A DNA stretch of 10,073 nt, taken from assembly GCA_002774705.1 (NCBI GenBank), contig PFCN01000037.1:1-10073 (forward strand), read 5' to 3'. The DNA comes from Candidatus Niyogibacteria bacterium CG10_big_fil_rev_8_21_14_0_10_42_19. Lineage in GTDB: Bacteria; Patescibacteriota; Minisyncoccia; 1-14-0-10-42-19. Positions 1 to 5,451 of the stretch are shown here, piece by piece; positions within the stretch are counted from its first letter, which is position 1; every line of letters starts with the position of its first letter. The notes below the pieces were generated by a model. It was not told the origin of the DNA and did no database searches. It saw only the letters and a list, made by a program, of their open reading frames with translations. Position numbers and translations under genes: made by a program.

Positions 1-14
1 TAATAATTTTTCGT

Positions 15-43
15 TTCGCACTTTTTGGTTGTTGTGCTATAAT
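15..43 (+). promoter_or_regulatory. Promoter directly abutting the start codon
   Basis: A perfect TATAAT lies at 38-43, preceded by TGC at 35-37, giving an extended -10 (TGnTATAAT). A 4/6 match to the -35 consensus (TTCGCA, 15-20) lies 17 bp upstream. Only 7 nt separate the -10 from the ATG at 51, so the predicted transcription start falls on or next to the start codon and the mRNA would be leaderless. Confidence 0.65.
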
Positions 44-50
44 ATAATTA

Positions 51-335
51 ATGATGAATAGGGGATTTATACAAATAATTGTTATTGTCGCCATATTCAT
101 AATTACCATAAGTTTGCTTGGGATATCTCTATCTTCAATATTTAATAATGGACTTATACGGGATAATTTCAGCTTTGTTTGGCGCTGGTCAGACTACGTA
201 TGGGAGAATTACTTAAAAATACCCGCTAAATTTATTTGGAATTTATTCGTAGATTTTATTTGGGAACCTTTTAACGATATTGTGAGGACTAATTTTAAAG
301 AGCGAGCCGCTCCAGCAGACGTTAATCCACAGTAG
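51..335 (+). CDS. Small single-helix membrane protein, hypothetical
   Basis: A 94-residue protein of unknown function. Residues about 7-30 form one strongly hydrophobic segment (IIVIVAIFIITISLLGISL), so it is probably anchored in the cytoplasmic membrane. The remainder is rich in Trp, Phe and Tyr (WRWSDYVWENYL, FIWNLFVDFIWEPF), suggesting an amphipathic, membrane-hugging second half. The C-terminus is short and charged. From memory, similar small proteins with this aromatic pattern are frequent in Parcubacteria, but I know of no function. The start is ATGATG at 51-56. The first ATG is chosen because the -10 box ends 7 nt before it, and there is no Shine-Dalgarno sequence for either ATG. The stop TAG lies inside an inverted repeat (319-348). 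The convergent neighbour ends at 452. Confidence 0.75.
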   Translation: MMNRGFIQIIVIVAIFIITISLLGISLSSIFNNGLIRDNFSFVWRWSDYVWENYLKIPAKFIWNLFVDFIWEPFNDIVRTNFKERAAPADVNPQ

Positions 336-348
336 GGTGAATTAACGT
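319..348 (+). repeat. Inverted repeat across the stop codon, possible weak terminator
   Basis: ACGTTAAT (319-326) pairs perfectly with ATTAACGT (341-348). Inside it a CAC/GTG extension follows one C-A mismatch, with a six-base loop. The TAG stop of the 94-residue gene (333-335) lies in the loop region. The nearest T run (TTTTT, 358-362) starts about 10 bases past the stem, so it is an imperfect intrinsic terminator. It may instead act as an mRNA 3' stabiliser. Confidence 0.4.
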
Positions 349-451
349 GGTGGGTCATTTTTGCTCTATAGGTATGTCGTAAAAGGTATATTGTGCGACT
401 ATGTATATGTTTTAAAATATATACTCTCCTCTTCTAATCTGTGGGGGTATT

Positions 452-862
452 TTAAATTCCGTCGCAGTTCCCCGCGGGGGTGTATCCTAAAGATTCGGCT
501 TCTTGAATAGAGGAGAACCATATTTTGTTTTCCTCTTTAATTCGTAGGGCGCCCGGACAATCCGGCAGATGATATTTATCGCTATTTTTTGAACCAACGT
601 AATTCCCTATTATAACTCCCCCGGTATTTAAAACTCCCGTGCCCCGGATTTCGTCATTTTTGTCCGTATTTGTATATTCATCCGTTTTGATCGAATACTC
701 CATTCCCAGGGGTTCTTTAGGGCCCATTATGATGGATAATCTGCCTAAGCCGAATGAAATAACGGCTATAAGGAAAAAACTTACTGCCAGAATAAGGTCA
801 TTTTTATTTTCTTTTATCCATTTTACGGCAAGCTCGAGTCGGGATGTCTGTTTTTTCTCCAT
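452..862 (-). CDS. Membrane-anchored protein with Ada-like metal-binding C-terminal domain
   Basis: A 136-residue protein. The N-terminus is charged and cytoplasmic-looking (residues 1-21), followed by a transmembrane helix at about 22-43. After a spacer of about 40 residues, a compact C-terminal domain (about 85-136) has the pattern YVGSKNSDKYH..DC, then a short helix with EA...GYTP and a final Cys. This resembles the Ada-type zinc-binding fold (kyH-p-C ... F-s..eA...GY-P--C), also found appended to secreted bacterial and CPR proteins. Visible ligand candidates are H98, C102 and C133. The position of the usual penultimate Cys is Ala (A130), so a full four-Cys site is absent. With one helix and a positive N-terminus, the domain is probably extracytoplasmic. 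The ATG at 862 has no Shine-Dalgarno sequence, but a promoter ends 6 nt upstream. The family call is fairly good; the function is unknown. Confidence 0.75.
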   Translation of the reverse strand: MEKKQTSRLELAVKWIKENKNDLILAVSFFLIAVISFGLGRLSIIMGPKEPLGMEYSIKTDEYTNTDKNDEIRGTGVLNTGGVIIGNYVGSKNSDKYHLPDCPGALRIKEENKIWFSSIQEAESLGYTPAGNCDGI

Positions 863-868
863 TTAAAT

Positions 869-896
869 ATTATAATTATTGAATTTTATTTCGCAA
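869..896 (-). promoter_or_regulatory. Promoter for the Ada-like gene, predicted leaderless
   Basis: On the minus strand a -35 TTGCGA (896-891) is separated by 16 bp from a perfect TATAAT (874-869). Six nt then precede the ATG at 862, so the expected transcription start coincides with the start codon. Confidence 0.65.
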
Positions 897-924
897 CAAA
901 GTTCTATTATTACGGGGTAAAGTA

Positions 925-959
925 GAATAAAAAAGGGCCCACCTTCTGGTGAACCCTTT
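925..959 (-). terminator. Strong intrinsic terminator, minus strand
   Basis: Read on the minus strand, AAAGGGTTCACC (959-948) pairs along all 12 positions, with two G-U wobbles, with GGTGGGCCCTTT (943-932) across an AGAA tetraloop. An uninterrupted T run and more A/T follow (to about 925). The plus-strand side has no T tract, so the signal is directional. It ends transcription coming from 1135-1479 and the structured region at 960-1134, just before the next promoter on the same strand. Confidence 0.9.
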
Positions 960-1134
960 GGTTGGCTATAGTAGCCTTTGCAGCCCGCCGCGAGCGGGCA
1001 CGCGTTCCTTCGGCATTTTTAATTGGCGCCTCCCTTCCCTTGTTTATCGCGCAAAGGAAGGCTCTTCCTTCTCCCTTCCCCCGGAATTTCTCAGGCTCGA
1101 GTATTGTTTTTGAGCCCAGTAGTCCCGAGAAGTT
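960..1134 (-). ncRNA. Candidate structured RNA or structured 3' UTR, unidentified
   Basis: This stretch has no credible coding frame and lies between the stop of the 114-residue gene and the terminator, on the same strand. By hand count, 961-1080 is 69/120 G+C, against 75/180 in a sample of pyrG (2041-2220) and very A+T-rich intergenic DNA elsewhere. Local hairpins are: 1127-1131/1088-1092 with 1112-1116/1094-1098 (a two-part stem); 1064-1070/1054-1060 (7 bp, 3-nt loop); 994-999/983-988 (GCCCGC/GCGGGC); and 972-976/964-968. Minus-strand GGGAAGGGAG occurs twice (1080-1071 and 1039-1030). I do not see the signatures of RNase P RNA, tmRNA, SRP RNA or a tRNA. Whether it is an independent RNA or a processed 3' UTR cannot be decided here; no internal promoter is obvious. 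Confidence 0.5.
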
Positions 1135-1479
1135 TTAATCGAAAAATTGCGAGAGAAGCTCGTTCTTACCCTTGAAGTAGTTTCCAAGGGCTCGTCCTTC
1201 GTATCCGAACGTTACGCCCGGGTTTCTTACCCAGGCGATATTTGGAATCCTCGGAAGGTACTGGATATCCTCCTCCGTGGTTATCCAGTTACCCATCGGG
1301 ATGTTATCCTCCATGATGTAGTTGATTGCCTCCAGCATCCACGGACTGGGGCGGTGATTTTTAGGGGTTGGATGTGCGATCTCTTCGTGACACTCAAAAC
1401 ATTCTTGAGTGTCTACTTTGCACGAAAAATTCGTGCAAAAATGGTCGTGGATTTCTTCACAGTATGGGCACTTCTTCAT
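1135..1479 (-). CDS. Cys/His-rich putative zinc-binding protein, hypothetical
   Basis: A 114-residue protein that I do not recognise. The N-terminal third carries six cysteines (C4, C7, C15, C20, C27, C30) and nearby histidines (H11, H13, H31) in a CPYC...HDHFC...C...CFEC arrangement, which suggests one or two small zinc sites. The remainder has no Cys and contains WMLEAINYIMED and a GNWITTEEDIQYLP segment, possibly a small helical or winged domain. No signal peptide or membrane helix is present, so it is probably cytosolic. Translation initiation is conventional: AGGGGGTG at 1494-1487, 7 nt before ATG. Transcription is driven by a near-perfect promoter at 1526-1553. G+C in 1141-1320 is 88/180 by hand count, higher than the pyrG sample. 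These traits separate it from its neighbours and could mean a different expression level or recent acquisition. A GC-rich structured tail and terminator follow. Confidence 0.7.
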   Translation of the reverse strand: MKKCPYCEEIHDHFCTNFSCKVDTQECFECHEEIAHPTPKNHRPSPWMLEAINYIMEDNIPMGNWITTEEDIQYLPRIPNIAWVRNPGVTFGYEGRALGNYFKGKNELLSQFFD

Positions 1480-1486
1480 ACGCCAC

Positions 1487-1494
1487 CACCCCCT
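1487..1494 (-). promoter_or_regulatory. Shine-Dalgarno sequence, the only clear one in the window
   Basis: Minus-strand AGGGGGTG matches AGGAGGTG at 7 of 8 positions and lies 7 nt before the ATG at 1479, which fixes that start. The other gene starts examined here have A/T-rich upstream sequence without a comparable motif. Confidence 0.8.
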
Positions 1495-1525
1495 TTTTAA
1501 TCAATAAAATTTTAAATCTAAAGTC

Positions 1526-1553
1526 ATTATATATGATCTTATTATTTTGTCAA
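1526..1553 (-). promoter_or_regulatory. Consensus sigma70-type promoter for the Cys/His-rich gene
   Basis: A perfect TTGACA (1553-1548), a 16-bp spacer and a perfect TATAAT (1531-1526) lie on the minus strand. The predicted start near 1519 gives a leader of about 40 nt carrying the Shine-Dalgarno sequence. It is divergent from the rpmA promoter, with -35 boxes about 22 bp apart. Confidence 0.88.
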
Positions 1554-1575
1554 TAGTAGGCGGTAGGCGGGAAAA

Positions 1576-1604
1576 TTGACTATAACCACCTATTTTGTTA
1601 GTAT
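1576..1604 (+). promoter_or_regulatory. Promoter of rpmA
   Basis: TTGACT (1576-1581) is followed after 17 bp by TAGTAT (1599-1604) with a TGT just before it (extended -10). An alternative TATAAT lies at 1607-1612 but is spaced too far from this -35. The leader would be about 25-30 nt, with no recognisable Shine-Dalgarno sequence. Confidence 0.6.
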
Positions 1605-1637
1605 ATTATAATAATTTATAAGAATATTTAATTATTT

Positions 1638-1916
1638 ATGGCGCATACAAAAGCAGGCGGATCCGCAAAAAATCTAAAAGATTCCAAGCCTAAATATTTA
1701 GGCGTTAAGCTTTCCGATGGTCAGACGGCAAAAGCCGGCTCAATTATCGTACGCCAACGCGGAACCGAGGTTTACGCCGGGAAGAACGTCGGCATGGGGA
1801 AAGATCATACTCTTTATTCTCTTATAAGCGGTGTAGTTAAGTTTACAAAAAAAAGAAAATTAAAATTTAACGGTAACAAGGCCGAAGTGAAAGTGGTTTC
1901 GGTTTTGGAGAAATAA
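1638..1916 (+). CDS. rpmA: 50S ribosomal protein L27
   Basis: A 92-residue L27, a large-subunit protein whose N-terminal tail reaches towards the peptidyl-transferase centre. Family features are the start MAHTKAGGSAKN, then DS..K.LGVK (residues 15-24), the core GSIIVRQRGTEVYAGKNVG (about 34-52) and GKDHTLYSLISGVVKF. The C-terminal end is a basic strand, KKRKLKFNG, plus a short variable tail. Length is normal for the family. The protein begins directly with the mature MAH sequence, so there is no N-terminal extension of the Firmicutes type that Prp protease removes. It appears monocistronic: its own promoter lies upstream and a terminator at 1922-1963. In many bacteria rpmA follows rplU (L21), but here no L21 gene is adjacent. 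The ATG is fixed by the conserved N-terminus despite the lack of a Shine-Dalgarno sequence. Confidence 0.97.
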   Translation: MAHTKAGGSAKNLKDSKPKYLGVKLSDGQTAKAGSIIVRQRGTEVYAGKNVGMGKDHTLYSLISGVVKFTKKRKLKFNGNKAEVKVVSVLEK

Positions 1917-1921
1917 TTTTC

Positions 1922-1963
1922 AAACAAAAAATCGTCTCATAACCGGGACAATTTTTTTTGTTT
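1922..1963. terminator. Bidirectional intrinsic terminator between rpmA and pyrG
   Basis: A stem with an A-rich left arm (from 1922) and a T-rich right arm (to 1963) contains the core ATCGTCTC/GGGACAAT, with one C-A mismatch and one G-U pair. The T run at 1952-1959 serves rpmA. The complementary A run at 1926-1931 provides U residues for pyrG transcripts coming from the other side. Confidence 0.8.
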
Positions 1964-2001
1964 AAAGTTGTTTAAATTTTTAATTTTGAATTTTTAACTT
2001 A

Positions 2002-3624
2002 TCATTTTCTTTTAGCCGCCGCTTTTATGAATTCTCTAAAAAGAGGATGGGGTCGTAGTGGTCTTGATTTTAATTCCGGGTGGAATTGTACAGCGACAAA
2101 AAACGGATGGTTTTTTAATTCTATTATTTCCACAAGGTTTTTCTGCGGATTTGTGCCCGCGATAACCAGACCCGCCTGCTCCAGTTTTTCCCTAAAATCA
2201 TTATTCATTTCATATCGATGCCTGTGGCGTTCAAGAATATTTTTTTCTCCGTAGGCCTTAAAGCTTATTGTGTCTTTTTTTAATTCGCAAGGATATGTCC
2301 CCAGGCGCATAGATCCTCCAAAGTTCATATTTTTAAGTTTTTCTTCTTGTTCGGGGAGAATGTTTATAACAGGGTGGGGATTTTTAGGATCAACTTCGGT
2401 AGTGTGGGCGTTTTTAAGTTTTGATTCGTTGCGGGCAAACTCAATCACGGCAAGCTGCATTCCGTAACACAACCCCAAATAAGGAACTTTGTTCATCCGC
2501 GCGTATTTGATGACCTTTATCTTTCCCTCAACTCCCCTCGCGCCAAATCCGCCCGGTACGATTATGCCGTTAAATTTTTTAAGCTCTTTTAACTTCTCGG
2601 GATTGGTTTCGTATTCCTCCGAATCAAGCCAATGTATTTCCGGTTTAAAGCCCAAACTCCATGACGAGTGCTTAATGGCTTCAATGACCGATATATAAGA
2701 ATCGGAAAGGACGAATTTTCCGGTGGAAAAATACTTGCCGATAACCGCTATTTTTACGGGCCTGGTCAGTCTACGGTATTTATTGGAAAATTTCTTCCAT
2801 TCTTTAAGATCTCCTTTTTTTGTTTGCATCCCGAAATGGAAAAATATTCTTTGTGACATTTTATCTTTTTCGAAATTCAGAGGGATCTCGTAGATGTTGT
2901 CCGAATCCGGAGCCGAGATAACGTCTTCCTCTCCTATGTTGCAAAATATGGCTATCTTTCTTTTGCGGGGGTTATCTATGGGGGCTGATGACCTTCCAAT
3001 AATTATGTTTGGCTGTATTCCCACGCTATTAAGGGCTCTTACCGCGTGCTGAGTCGGCTTTGTTTTCATCTCTCCAATCATTTTTGGGATTGGAAGATAG
3101 CTTACCATTATGAACATTACTTGGCTGGAGTGCCTCAATTTCATTATTCTTGCCGCTTCCAGGAAAACCATGTTTTGATATTCGCCGACAGTCCCGCCTA
3201 TCTCTATTAGCAAAAAATCGGCTTTTGTTTTGGCGCCGGCCAGTTCGATCCGTTTGATTATTTCTTCCGTGATATGAGGGACCACCTCAACGCATTTTCC
3301 GTTGTAATACATCGACCGCTCTTTAATAATGACCGAATGGTATACTTGTCCGGTGGTCATATAATTATAACGATACATATTTTGGTCGAAGAAGCGCTCA
3401 TAATTACCGATATCCTGATCGCATTCAAGTCCATCTTCAGTCACAAAAACTTCTCCGTGTTCCACCGGATTCATGGTTCCGGCGTCAGAATTTAGATAAG
3501 GGTCTATCTTTACGGCGCTTACCTTATGTCCGCTACTTTGTAGAATTTTACCGATTGACGCGCACGATACGCCTTTTCCGATCCCGGACATGACTCCACC
3601 GACTATGAATATGTATCTGGTCAT
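2002..3624 (-). CDS. pyrG: CTP synthase (glutamine-hydrolysing)
   Basis: A 540-residue full-length CTP synthase, making CTP from UTP, ATP and glutamine in the cytosol. The N-terminal synthase domain (about 1-270) has the P-loop GGVMSGIGKG (9-18), the substrate and Mg segment IDPYLNSDAGTMNP (40-53), HGEVFVTEDG (56-65) and YERF (75-78), plus EIGGTVGEYQN (141-151). The class I glutamine amidotransferase domain (about 288-540) has the oxyanion segment PGGFGARG (357-364), nucleophile C386 in GLCYGMQ, and H515 and E517 in QFHPE, so the triad is complete. The P-loop reads VMSGIGKG where the common bacterial form is VVSSLGKG, and GDIES is replaced by GEYQN. These mark a divergent subfamily, probably still active. 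It is last in the ctp-rplI-pyrG unit: 15 nt follow the rplI stop, with no Shine-Dalgarno sequence. Termination is at the shared hairpin. Confidence 0.97.
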   Translation of the reverse strand: MTRYIFIVGGVMSGIGKGVSCASIGKILQSSGHKVSAVKIDPYLNSDAGTMNPVEHGEVFVTEDGLECDQDIGNYERFFDQNMYRYNYMTTGQVYHSVIIKERSMYYNGKCVEVVPHITEEIIKRIELAGAKTKADFLLIEIGGTVGEYQNMVFLEAARIMKLRHSSQVMFIMVSYLPIPKMIGEMKTKPTQHAVRALNSVGIQPNIIIGRSSAPIDNPRKRKIAIFCNIGEEDVISAPDSDNIYEIPLNFEKDKMSQRIFFHFGMQTKKGDLKEWKKFSNKYRRLTRPVKIAVIGKYFSTGKFVLSDSYISVIEAIKHSSWSLGFKPEIHWLDSEEYETNPEKLKELKKFNGIIVPGGFGARGVEGKIKVIKYARMNKVPYLGLCYGMQLAVIEFARNESKLKNAHTTEVDPKNPHPVINILPEQEEKLKNMNFGGSMRLGTYPCELKKDTISFKAYGEKNILERHRHRYEMNNDFREKLEQAGLVIAGTNPQKNLVEIIELKNHPFFVAVQFHPELKSRPLRPHPLFREFIKAAAKRK

Positions 3625-3639
3625 ATTTATTGGTTTTAT

Positions 3640-4092
3640 TTATTTTTTATCTCCCGCTCCTTTAATGGTTATTTTGACGCTTCCCGAAAATTCCCCGCGC
3701 GAAATCGGGAGCTCATAATCCCCCGTTTTTTTAATAGGAGCGTCTAAAACTATTTCGTCTTTTTTAATATCAAACCCGTGTTTTTTTAATTCTTTTGAGA
3801 TCATTTCGGCCGATACTCCTTTAAAAAGACTCCCCTTTTCATTCGCGGTCACCTCGATTATTATTTGTTTTTCCGATATTTTTTGAAGATTTTTTAAAAA
3901 TTCCTCCGAGGATACGCTTGATGCGATATTTTTATTGGCTATTATTTTTTGATGATCTTTAAGAGCATCCGGGGTTGCCGATTTAGCCAGTTTATTTGGT
4001 ATTAAAAAGTTGCGGGCATATCCGTCCGATGCCTCCACGATCTCATCTTTTCGTCCTACTTTTGGTACGTCTTTAAGAAGAATTATTTTCAT
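3640..4092 (-). CDS. rplI: 50S ribosomal protein L9
   Basis: A 150-residue L9 of normal length. The rRNA-binding N-domain (about 1-50) carries the family signature VEASDGYARNFLIPNKLA (19-36). A long connecting helix spans about 40-75. The C-domain contains NEKGSLFKGVSAEMISKEL and the D.K.I.LD.PIK..GDYELPI.. strands, ending in VKITIKG. L9 binds domain V of 23S rRNA near the L1 stalk and helps reading-frame maintenance. Several CPR lineages are reported to lack L9, so a full-length copy is taxonomically informative. It lies 20 nt after ctp and 15 nt before pyrG on the same strand. The usual partners rpsF, ssb and rpsR are absent. The start is fixed by the conserved MKIILLKDV beginning; no real Shine-Dalgarno sequence precedes it. 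Confidence 0.97.
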   Translation of the reverse strand: MKIILLKDVPKVGRKDEIVEASDGYARNFLIPNKLAKSATPDALKDHQKIIANKNIASSVSSEEFLKNLQKISEKQIIIEVTANEKGSLFKGVSAEMISKELKKHGFDIKKDEIVLDAPIKKTGDYELPISRGEFSGSVKITIKGAGDKK

Positions 4093-4112
4093 CCCGTTAG
4101 AATTAGAATTTA

Positions 4113-5345
4113 TTACATTTGTTTTAATATTTCAATTGCTTTTTTAAGCTGGGCGTCTCCCTCGTCGTCTTCGGAAGGCTCTACATATATGTCAGGCTCA
4201 AGCCCCTCTTTGGATATTGATGTGCCGTTGGGAGTAAGCCATCGGGCAACCGTTACCTTGAGCGAAGTATCTTGTGTCACCGGAACAAGTTCTTGCACCG
4301 ATCCTTTCCCGTATGTTTTCTCGCCTACAAGTTTTACGACCCCGTGGTCTTTAAGAGCGCCCGCTACTATTTCGGAGGCTGAGGCCGATCCCCGATTGAC
4401 GAGTATGACTACCGGAATATGAGTGAACATGTCGTATCCTTTTGAACGATGGATCTTTTCTTCTCCGTCCGAATAAACTTCTCTAACAACGATCTTTCCC
4501 GGAGGCAAGAACCAGCTTGAGATATCTACCGCCGATTGGAGGTATCCTCCGGGATTGTTTCTTAAGTCTAAGATTAATTTCTTTTTGCCGGATTCATAAA
4601 GTTCTCTTACGGCCACTCTGAAAGCATCCGATGAATTTTCGGAAAAACTAAAAAGACGTATCACAAAGATTTCCTCATCCTCAATCGGCTTATTATTCTC
4701 CGCTGTTCTTTCTTTTGTTTCTGTCTCTATGATGGGTATTTGGATTGTATCTCGGATAATATCTAATTCCAAAGGTTCTTCTGTATTTTCACGGATGATC
4801 GTCAGGGCCACTTTTGAGCCTTTTGGACCTCGAATAAGGCGCACAGCCTCCTCAATCGTCATGTTTAAGGTTGATCTGTCGTCTATTTCGATTATTTTAT
4901 CTCCTGCTTTGACTCCCGCCCGGTAAGCTGGAGTGTTTTTTAGGGGTGAAATGACCGTTAAAATATCCTGGCGTATTCCAATCTCCATTCCTACTCCCTC
5001 AAAGTTGCCCCGTACTTCGCTTTTGAAATATTCATTATCTATCGGAGGCAAAAAGACGGTATAAGGGTCGCCCAGAGAAGAAACCATCCCTTGTATAGCG
5101 CCCCAGACCATATCATTTTCGTTCAGATCTTCATCCGCCACATATTTATCCTCAAGAAGACTCCACGTCTGCCAGAAAGGGTAAAAATCAATTTCGGCCG
5201 GTTTGCTGGTCTCTTTATTAAAAAGATTAGTGACTTTTTCGATCGCGTCTTTTTGGCTCGCGCCAACAAAAATACCGGCCCAAAATACAACCAATATTAG
5301 TATTCCTCCACCGGCGAAGGTCAGCCCTTTTTTGATAAAATTCAT
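4113..5345 (-). CDS. C-terminal processing peptidase, S41 family, membrane-anchored
   Basis: A 410-residue CtpA/CtpB-type serine protease. Residues about 8-29 form an uncleaved signal anchor (FAGGGILILVVFWAGIFVGAS), placing the rest outside the membrane. An N-terminal helical segment (about 53-110, with LGDPYTVFLPP) precedes a PDZ domain (about 112-200, GVGMEIG, SPAYRAGVKAGDKI-like core), which recognises substrate C-termini. The S41 core (about 225-390) has LILDLRNNPGGYL (257-269). The catalytic Ser is S322 in GSASASE, and the Lys/Gln partners are K347 and Q351 in YGKGSVQ, so the dyad is intact. Typical roles are trimming or degrading exported proteins; the substrate here is unknown. It is the first gene of a unit with rplI and pyrG. 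A -35/extended -10 promoter ends 6 nt before the ATG, so the mRNA is predicted to be leaderless. It is divergent from cysS. Confidence 0.94.
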   Translation of the reverse strand: MNFIKKGLTFAGGGILILVVFWAGIFVGASQKDAIEKVTNLFNKETSKPAEIDFYPFWQTWSLLEDKYVADEDLNENDMVWGAIQGMVSSLGDPYTVFLPPIDNEYFKSEVRGNFEGVGMEIGIRQDILTVISPLKNTPAYRAGVKAGDKIIEIDDRSTLNMTIEEAVRLIRGPKGSKVALTIIRENTEEPLELDIIRDTIQIPIIETETKERTAENNKPIEDEEIFVIRLFSFSENSSDAFRVAVRELYESGKKKLILDLRNNPGGYLQSAVDISSWFLPPGKIVVREVYSDGEEKIHRSKGYDMFTHIPVVILVNRGSASASEIVAGALKDHGVVKLVGEKTYGKGSVQELVPVTQDTSLKVTVARWLTPNGTSISKEGLEPDIYVEPSEDDEGDAQLKKAIEILKQM

Positions 5346-5351
5346 AATTTA

Positions 5352-5380
5352 AGTATCTCAAAAAATGAAAATCCGGTCAA
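5352..5380 (-). promoter_or_regulatory. Promoter of the ctp-rplI-pyrG unit, predicted leaderless
   Basis: Minus-strand TTGACC (5380-5375), a 17-bp spacer and GATACT (5357-5352), with TGA immediately before the -10 (extended -10). Six nt then lead to the ATG at 5345, placing the predicted transcription start at the start codon. This is the best single leaderless candidate in the window. Confidence 0.72.
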
Positions 5381-5436
5381 TTCACAACAAGCTTATATTC
5401 ATATATACTTTATACATAAAATATATACGTTATTTG

Positions 5437-5442
5437 TATACT
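5437..5442 (+). promoter_or_regulatory. -10 element for cysS
   Basis: TATACT lies 9 nt before the ATG at 5452. No convincing -35 is visible at 16-18 bp. A leader of only a few nt is predicted. It shares the 5346-5451 intergenic region with the divergent ctp promoter. Confidence 0.45.
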
Positions 5443-5451
5443 CTATCCATA

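Noticed and set aside
404..423. A/T palindrome near the end of the Ada-like gene as a terminator or operator
   Set aside because: Only a near-palindrome of A and T with mismatches, expected by chance in such A/T-rich DNA. It has no GC stem and no directional T run.
960..1134. Known structural RNA (RNase P, tmRNA, SRP RNA or tRNA)
   Set aside because: I looked for the RNase P P4 consensus, a tRNA-like T-loop, and the SRP tetraloop helix. Only a loose GGAAG-type similarity to SRP RNA was seen, not enough for a call.
1147..1500. Plus-strand open frame opposite the Cys/His-rich gene
   Set aside because: The minus-strand gene has a consensus promoter, a Shine-Dalgarno sequence, a Cys/His zinc pattern and a terminator. 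The plus frame has none of these and its product has no recognisable features.
5365..5451. In-frame upstream ATG extending CysRS by 29 residues
   Set aside because: The extension has no match to the family N-terminus, overlaps the divergent ctp promoter, and lies upstream of the -10 at 5437-5442. The conserved protein begins at 5452.
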